From positions 62,001-126,000 of the forward strand of contig MPUH01000039.1 of assembly GCA_001970955.1 (NCBI GenBank): 64,000 bases of DNA. Direction: 5' to 3'. The notes beneath the pieces were generated by a model. That model ran no database searches, was not told the DNA's origin, and saw nothing but the letters and a program-made list of their open reading frames with translations. The DNA is from Stentor coeruleus (lineage: Eukaryota > Ciliophora > Heterotrichea > Heterotrichida > Stentoridae). The translations under genes were made by a program, and so were the position numbers. Of the stretch, positions 57,451 through 64,000 are shown in pieces. Within the stretch, counting starts at the first letter, position 1, and every line of letters begins with the position of its first letter.

Positions 57451-60400
57451 AATGTCTAATATTGGATCTAGCAAAGGGCAAAAAAAACACTCTAAACCTT
57501 CATCAATTGAAAAGTCTTTACCCAAGCAAAGTTCTCAAAAGGAAAAATCGCCTTCTAAGCAAGAGAAGCAAGCAGTGAAAATTGCCCCTACAACTGAAAA
57601 GCTTCAAGTGCCAGGACAAGGACCCCAAAAGATAGAAAAAACTCCAACTCGCGAGAGATCAGCAGAAGTAAAATCATCTGGGGAAAAACTCCCTTTCCGA
57701 GCTTCATCTTCTCAAAGTCCTCTTAAGGAGGCTCCTCCTCCAGCTCCAGTTTTAAGAATATCTAGAGTCCAAGTTAGTTCTGAAAAGAATTATGATGTCT
57801 TAGAAAAATGCAAAGACTTTCTTAATCATGATAATAGACAAAAACTAACCCGCCTATGTGAAATAGAGGATATAAGTAAAAACAAATTTATTCCTTTAAT
57901 GACTTTTGGTAGAGTTCTAAGATACATAGGTTTTAGATTGTTATTTGATGAAATAAGACACTTTGTTTTACAGATGAACTTTTATTCAGAAACAACTGAT
58001 AAAGTTTTTTATCTCAAATTAACAAGTACAGTCTTGAGAAAACTTTTTAGACCTAAACCTTATCAAGTAATCCAAAAACCATCTCAAAATGCGGCAGCAA
58101 CTCTTATACAAAAGTATTACTTGTCAAAAAAAAACTCTTGGGTACGTCCTGGGGTACGTAATCCTGGAGTTGTCCTTAAAGAACTAGCAAAAAAACTCAA
58201 TGAATGTAATAAACCTTTGTTAAGATGTTTTGAAGAAGCTGAAAGAAATCGTTGTGGGTTTATAGAAACAAGTGATTTTGATATTATGTTACGTAATCAT
58301 AAAGTTGAATGTAATTATGAAGAAGTCAAAGAAACTTTTAATTTTTTAGATACACGTAAAGCAGGGAAAGTCAATTATAACAATTTCATAACTGGTATTG
58401 AAGGTTATTTTTATTCTTTTGGTAAACCAGTTATACGTGGTGATATCAAGAAAAAGTTATCAGAAATCACTAAAACACTTAAAGGGATATTCAAAGAAAC
58501 AGGCATACCATGTGAAATTATGTTTAAAGTCTTTGATAAAGATAATCGTGGGGTTGTTTCATTTGACAACTTTTCATTTATTCTTTATAAAATTGGTGCT
58601 AAATACTCACAAACAGAAATGCGCCAATTATTTGAAATGGCAGATGCAGGTAAAGATGGTTATTTATCTTTTATTGAGTTTGCTACTGTTTTTTATGATT
58701 TAAATGAATCTCCAGTTGATATACTCAATAGACTTGAAATGGAAGAAAAAATAAGAAAAGAACTTGAAGCAAAAAGACTTGAAGAAGAGGAAAAAAGAAA
58801 AAAAGAAGAAGAGGAAGAAAAGAAAAAAAAAGATGAAGAAGACGCTATAAAAAAAGCTTTAGAAGAAGAAGAAAAAAAGAAAAAAGGCGAAAGTGGAGGA
58901 AAAGCTGGAAAAGGTAAAGGCGGTAAAGCTGGCAAAGGAAAAGCAGCAAAAACAGGAGGGGGAGAAAAAAAAGCAGGTGGTAAAAAAGGAAAAGAAGGTA
59001 AAGAAGGAAAAGCAAAAACCGGTAAAAAAGGTGGGAAAAAAGGTGCAGCCGAGCCCCCACCTCCACCACCTGAGCCAGTGATAGATGAAAAAGAAATAGC
59101 CGCAAGAGAATTCAGAGAGTTTATGAAATTAGAATATGTAGTCCCATTGATAAATACATCTTTAGTCCAAGCTGATTACATAATTTTAGCCCGTGCTGGT
59201 CAGAGTGCTTTAGAAAATCGACCAGTTACAAAATATTTTTATCCTTGGGTAACTGACTGGGAAAAAGTAATTGAAAACCCAATGTCACATACTCTTTGGG
59301 TCTCAGGAACACATGGTGCGGTTGGATATTTAGATGATCAAGGTGTATTGAATTCTCATAATTTAATCTCAGGTGAAAAAACTTCTACTATGCATTTAGG
59401 AACTAAACCTCCATTTGAAAAAATACCTATACTTGGTGGAGCCTGTGATTCAAATCTAGGTCGTCTTTATATTTTAAATAAACAGTGGGTACTTGAAATT
59501 TGGGACTTTCATGAAAAATCTTCGGCTCCTATAAAAAGAGTGAAAGTCTTAAGTAAAATAGTTGGTTATGATTATGTACAGAAATATTTTGCTAATCCAA
59601 ACAATAATCAATCACCTAATCTTATTCATCTAGGAAAATCAGGAGCTATTATTGTTAATAGCACATGCGCAGATGGGTTTATTTACTGTTTTGAACCTAT
59701 ATCATTAACTTTACTTTGGCGTTCACGTTTGACTCTTGATGAAATTAAAATCCCAAAAAATGTCTGTAACGTTATTGAAGAATTTGAATTTTTTATATCA
59801 GAATGTGTTAAAAAAGGAATTACTGAAAAAGAACTTTATAATATTTTTGATATAAACAAAACGTCAATTGTATCTAATGATGATTTTCAACAAATTATAA
59901 AAAAAAATAGTTTGCCTGTTAAAGATTCTCTAATGAAAATATTGTTCAAAGTTATCGACCCGAAATCTTTAGGGTTTATATACCTTGATAAGCTTTTTTA
60001 TGGGAAATATCTTTTACGTCAAGAGTTTGTAAAGAGCGATTTAGATCAAATGATCCTTTTACCAGAATGGGTTAATAATATTCATGCAAATGAAGCAGTT
60101 AAAGAATGTATGTGTAAAATTTCTCAAATCATGGAATCGAAAAATATAACTTCAGCAATTATGATTGAAAAACTTAAAAACACTGAGGAAATACAACCTG
60201 AAAACATTGTTAATGAAGATGATTATGTTTCAATGGAAGCTTTTAAGAAAACATTAGAAGAACTTTTAAAGCCAGAAATCAGTGATGCTGATTTTGAAAT
60301 GGCTATTAAAATAGCAGATAGAGATAATTCAGGGAAAATCAATTATATTGACTTTATGGGAAATATATCAAGTAAGAAATTAGCCCCAAGTAGTTTAAAT

Positions 60401-63400
60401 CAATTAAATAGCCAAGAATTACCAAGAGATAGTTTAAAGTATGTCTTACATAAATCAATTGAATTAGGGATCGATCTTTATAAACGATGCAAAGATCTTG
60501 ATAGAAGTGCTAGTGGAACTTTACCTAAAGATGTATTTTCATCAATTCTTCTTATGTTACCAATGGGAATCGATTCAGATACCCTTTCTATAATATTAGA
60601 CCGTGATTTAACCTATAATTCAATTGGCCATGTGGATTATCTAGAAATTTTTGAAAGACAAGAATACTATAAATTACTTATTTCATCTAAACGTACAGAT
60701 TTTCTTACCCCTCCAGTTCAAGAAGAAGCTGCAGTTATTCAAGATTTTGTTTATATGCAAGAATTAAATTTAATTGCATTCGCTACAAATAATCCAGTAT
60801 CATCAATAATTCATGTTAAAGATCTTCAAGGATCATTAGTTGCAAAACTTGTTGGGCATTTTAATAGCCAAGCTCCATTAATGCATTATATACAAGAATC
60901 TAATTGTTTAGTTACTGCAGAGACTAGACGATTAGAACCTTTAAATCCTTTTGAACCTGAACTTCCTCCTTGTGAAATATTACTTTGGAATCTTCAACAA
61001 GATATTATTAATAAATTCAAATATCAGCCTTCTTGGATTATTAAACCATTTAAAAAAGTTCATGCTCATAAAGGGACAATTAGAGATTTAGCATATTTAC
61101 CTTTAACTCAAGTTGTTGCATCAATAGGTTCAGATGGGCTTTTAAAGCTATGGAACCCAACTGGAGTACCTTTTACTTTAGCTGAAGAAGAAAATTTACC
61201 TATATCATTAACTAATGGAGAAGAAAAATCTTCACAATATACTAAAAGTAATCAAATTATGGCTTGTGTTCGTATAGTATCTTTACTTAATGGTGAAAAG
61301 CTCAAATCTTGTGTTTATGAAAATGTTGAATGGTTATTGTGTATCACTTTTGATAAAGAGAAAAATGTATTTGCCATGAACTCTTCAGGGTTCCAAAGAT
61401 TTTCTTTATGTGTTCCAGCAAAGCAACATGATTGGGAAATTCCAGAAAAAGTACATGACCAAGTTACTGATGTTTTTTGCAAATATAGGGCAAAAGCTCT
61501 TGATAATTTCTATAAAGGTGTAGAACCACGAGTTAATGAAATACTTAACAAAAGGAAATCAGAAAAAGAATATGAAAAAAAGATTGAAAATGCAGTAATG
61601 AAAAGTGTGATTTTTACTGAAAATTTCGATAAGATAATCCAAGTTCTTGAAAACTACCCTAACAAAAAAAACAAAAGCTCAGTTTCAATAGAAGAATTTT
61701 ACAATGCTTTAGTTAAATATGCAGGATTTCATTCAGTAACTTATTCTATGTTTGTTTTCCTTCTAAATGATATTCAAGAAAAGCACTTTGCTAGAAAAAT
61801 CACTAATAAATCCGAAGCTGAAATTGTTTCTTTGATAAGAAGTCTTCAAGAATCTTCAGTTGTTATTTCAGAAGAAGCCAAAACAGAAGAAATTGATGTG
61901 GTTTCTTTACAGCAAAAAATATTTTCTTGTATTTGTAAAAACCTTCAAGATAAAGGTAAAAGCGCATTTGATATGTTATCTAAACTAGACTCAAATCAAG
62001 ACAAAATGTTGAACTGTGATGAGTTTCTTGAATTCTTACATAAAATAGATCTGAACTTGCGTAAAACTGAAGCGGCTTGTATTATGAAGTGCTTAAATCT
62101 TCAAAGCAACACAACACTTAAAACTCAAGAACTGCAAAAAAGGTTAGAAGATTGTGGATACTCAGATCCTTATAATACTAATTTTTATGAGTATCTTTTC
62201 GAAGATCTTTCTGTGCAAAACTTCCTTAAAAAGTTTAAAAAGCAACATAAATTCAGGAATTACTTCGAGTTTTTCAGTTATTTCGATGCAAACAACGATG
62301 GTTTTTTGCTACCAGAAGAAGTTTTAATAGGACTGCTTTCAGTTGACAGAAAAAACGCAGAAAGATTATACAACATCACAATTACAACAATGAAAAACGA
62401 AATAGAAACATGGAAACTTGCTGAGTTTTTTGAAGAAATCGAGAAAAAACAACTACTTTTACCAAAAGTGACCCCAAATTATTCAGCAATGGAAATTTGT
62501 GTTAAAAAATACAATTCTCTTGAAGAACTTTCCAGAAGTACAAAAGAATTAAAACTAGCAACTTCAAGTATATTTAAAGAAATAAACATTGGTATTGAAA
62601 TCCATGCTAGAAAATATAGATTGATTCAAGGTATAAGACATATAAAGTCAGCAAAAATTATGTTTCAAGAAATGGTCGATAGTTTACTTTCAGTTTGTTT
62701 AGTAAGTTTGAATAAACTTATACCACATGGCTCAGAAGTTAAAACTGTGAAAAGTAGTGAAAATTTTAATGAAGATGAAATAAAAATTCATGTTTATAAA
62801 AGTGATGATTTACAGATTGTATGGGAAAATACTCAAGAAATACGTGAAGGTGAAGGGAAGGTTATAACAAATTCAATTCCTGTCATGGCAATTGGATACT
62901 CCTCAAAGTTTATAGAAAAAGAAACAAAAGATCAAGATAGTCTAAGTAAAAGTTTAGAAAGAGAAATAAAAGCGAATATTTTCATTCAGAATCATTGCGA
63001 AAGTATTGCTAAGGTTTTAGGAACATTTGAACAAGTAAATGAAGAAGCTAAAGAAACTGTTGTTGTGATACAAAAAATCCATGGTCAATCAATAAAATAT
63101 CTTATTAGCCATATAGGTGGTGTTCTCCATATCCCAATTATCAAGAAAATCAAAGCGACATCATTACTTCTTAGTTATTGGGGACGTCAAATATTAAATT
63201 TACTTAAAGAACTCCATTCTTTAGGTTTTTGTGCTAATACTCTTTCAATTGATAATTTATATATATCTGATGATGGTAGTAAAATACTACTTAAACTAAA
63301 AGGACTTGGATTTTTAGATGGTGAAGGTAAAATTACTAATTCAATTGATTTAATCGCATTAGACTCTTCAAGGAATATTTTCCTAAGTTCATTTGTAGCA

Positions 63401-64000
63401 CCAGAATTTTTTATTGACTCATTAAAAACAGCATCTGTTGATGTGTGGAGTTTTGCAGTAGTCATGCTAAGTCTTATGTTTGGAGAAGAAATCAAAGGGT
63501 TTTTCAAAGCTTATCAGGATTGGTGTGCTAATAAATGTATAAATACTAAATTAGGCTCAGAAAACCTAAAACCATGCAAGAGTTTTTTTTATTCTCCTGT
63601 AGTTGACTTTGAAATAAAAGCAGGGAAACCATATAGAGTAGACCATAAAGAGTTGAACTTATTAAAATCCTTACAAAAATCATCGTTTTCTGGATTGATA
63701 TCAGATTTCAACACACAAAATGATGAGTCTGTTGAAATCAGCCAATTATTTAGAGCTTTAATGCAAAAAGATGAAGATAAAGCTATTGAAAATAATGATA
63801 TGGGGAAAATATTTGACTTGCTATCTTTATGTTTACAAGAAGATCCAAATAAACGACCCAGTATAGAAAGTTTACTATCCAGCACTAGTTTTGCCTTAAC
63901 AGAACCCCAAGAAAACCAAGCAAAAAGCTATGCGAAAATCATTTTTAAACATAAAAATCCTGAATTAGTTGTTTCTAAATTCATCACAGAAAAACTTGCG
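57451..64000 (+). CDS. Giant EF-hand / WD40 / pseudokinase protein (3' end outside window)
   Basis: From ATG at 57,451 (MSNIGSSKGQKKHSKPSSIE) the frame is open to the last base, more than 2,180 codons. Order: a disordered basic head; EF-hands at about 360 (FDKDNRGVVSFDNFSFI) and 396 (ADAGKDGYLSFIEFATVFY); a Lys/Glu then Gly/Lys run and PPPPPP (about 430-543); a beta-propeller-like region with EF-hands embedded (IADRDNSGKINYIDFMG near 954) and a clear WD repeat near 1,206 (AHKGTIRDLAYLPLTQVVAS); more EF-hands (LDSNQDKMLNCDEFLEFL, FDANNDGFLLPEEVL, about 1,513-1,612); and a C-terminal kinase-like domain (about 1,780-2,150) with LLKELHSLGFCANTLSIDNL (HRD lost), GLGFLDGEG (DFG lost), VAPEFF and VDVWSFAVVM. 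It recalls axonemal EF-hand/WD40 proteins, with a pseudokinase added. Confidence 0.8.

Noticed and set aside
58693-59105. Minus-strand frames rich in Phe/Ser/Leu
   Set aside because: They are antisense shadows of the Lys/Glu-rich and Gly/Lys-rich part of the giant EF-hand/WD40 gene.

Overview
This window looks like macronuclear DNA of a heterotrich ciliate, most likely Stentor or a close relative. It is very AT-rich and gene-dense on both strands, and its spacers run from about 10 bp to 1.8 kb. Long frames read cleanly with the standard code, and every Trp in them is TGG. Seven genes join only when a 15-nt GTAA...AG intron is removed (VAC14 has two such introns). Ultra-short 15-nt introns together with the standard code are, to my knowledge, the mark of Stentor; Blepharisma shares the introns but reads TGA as Trp. 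I saw no rRNA, tRNA, CRISPR array, transposon or virus-like element.

Layout. 1-11033: three tandem receptor genes on the + strand (the first cut by the window edge), plus the decayed start of a fourth. Each has a periplasmic-binding-protein-like ectodomain, apparently doubled, joined to about nine membrane segments. 11.1-19.6 kb: two IQ-motif genes, one with TPRs, several small basic proteins, and an otubain-like domain fused to RING fingers that lacks the catalytic Cys and His. 19.8-30.4 kb: a secreted CHAP-like amidase with Ser for Cys, a REEP/DP1 protein, a GOLD-domain protein, an ankyrin-TKL kinase, an ML-domain lipid-binding protein, a purple acid phosphatase and a five-EF-hand protein. 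30.6-35.7 kb: a PA-LNR-TM-RING ligase, a POLD3-like subunit and an RBR ligase. 37.4-48.1 kb: hypothetical proteins, a mucin-like surface protein, a short BET protein, a HAD-like protein lacking the nucleophile and a BCCIP/BCP1 homologue. 48.2-57.1 kb: IBA57, a basic unknown, a PEX16-like protein, a rhomboid protease, Ran, a PLAC8 protein and VAC14. 57451 to the right edge: one uninterrupted frame of more than 2,180 codons combining EF-hands, a WD40 region and a C-terminal pseudokinase.

Together these are mostly ordinary eukaryotic housekeeping and membrane-traffic genes (Ran, VAC14, REEP, POLD3, PEX16, IBA57), a calcium/calmodulin signalling group (IQ proteins, EF-hand proteins, myristoylated kinase) and ubiquitin components. 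Notable points are the chimeric receptor array, four separate loci that look like pseudoenzymes, near-total avoidance of TGA as a stop (1 of 36 genes), and five short tandem duplications. Two of these duplications shift reading frames and look like assembly artefacts.
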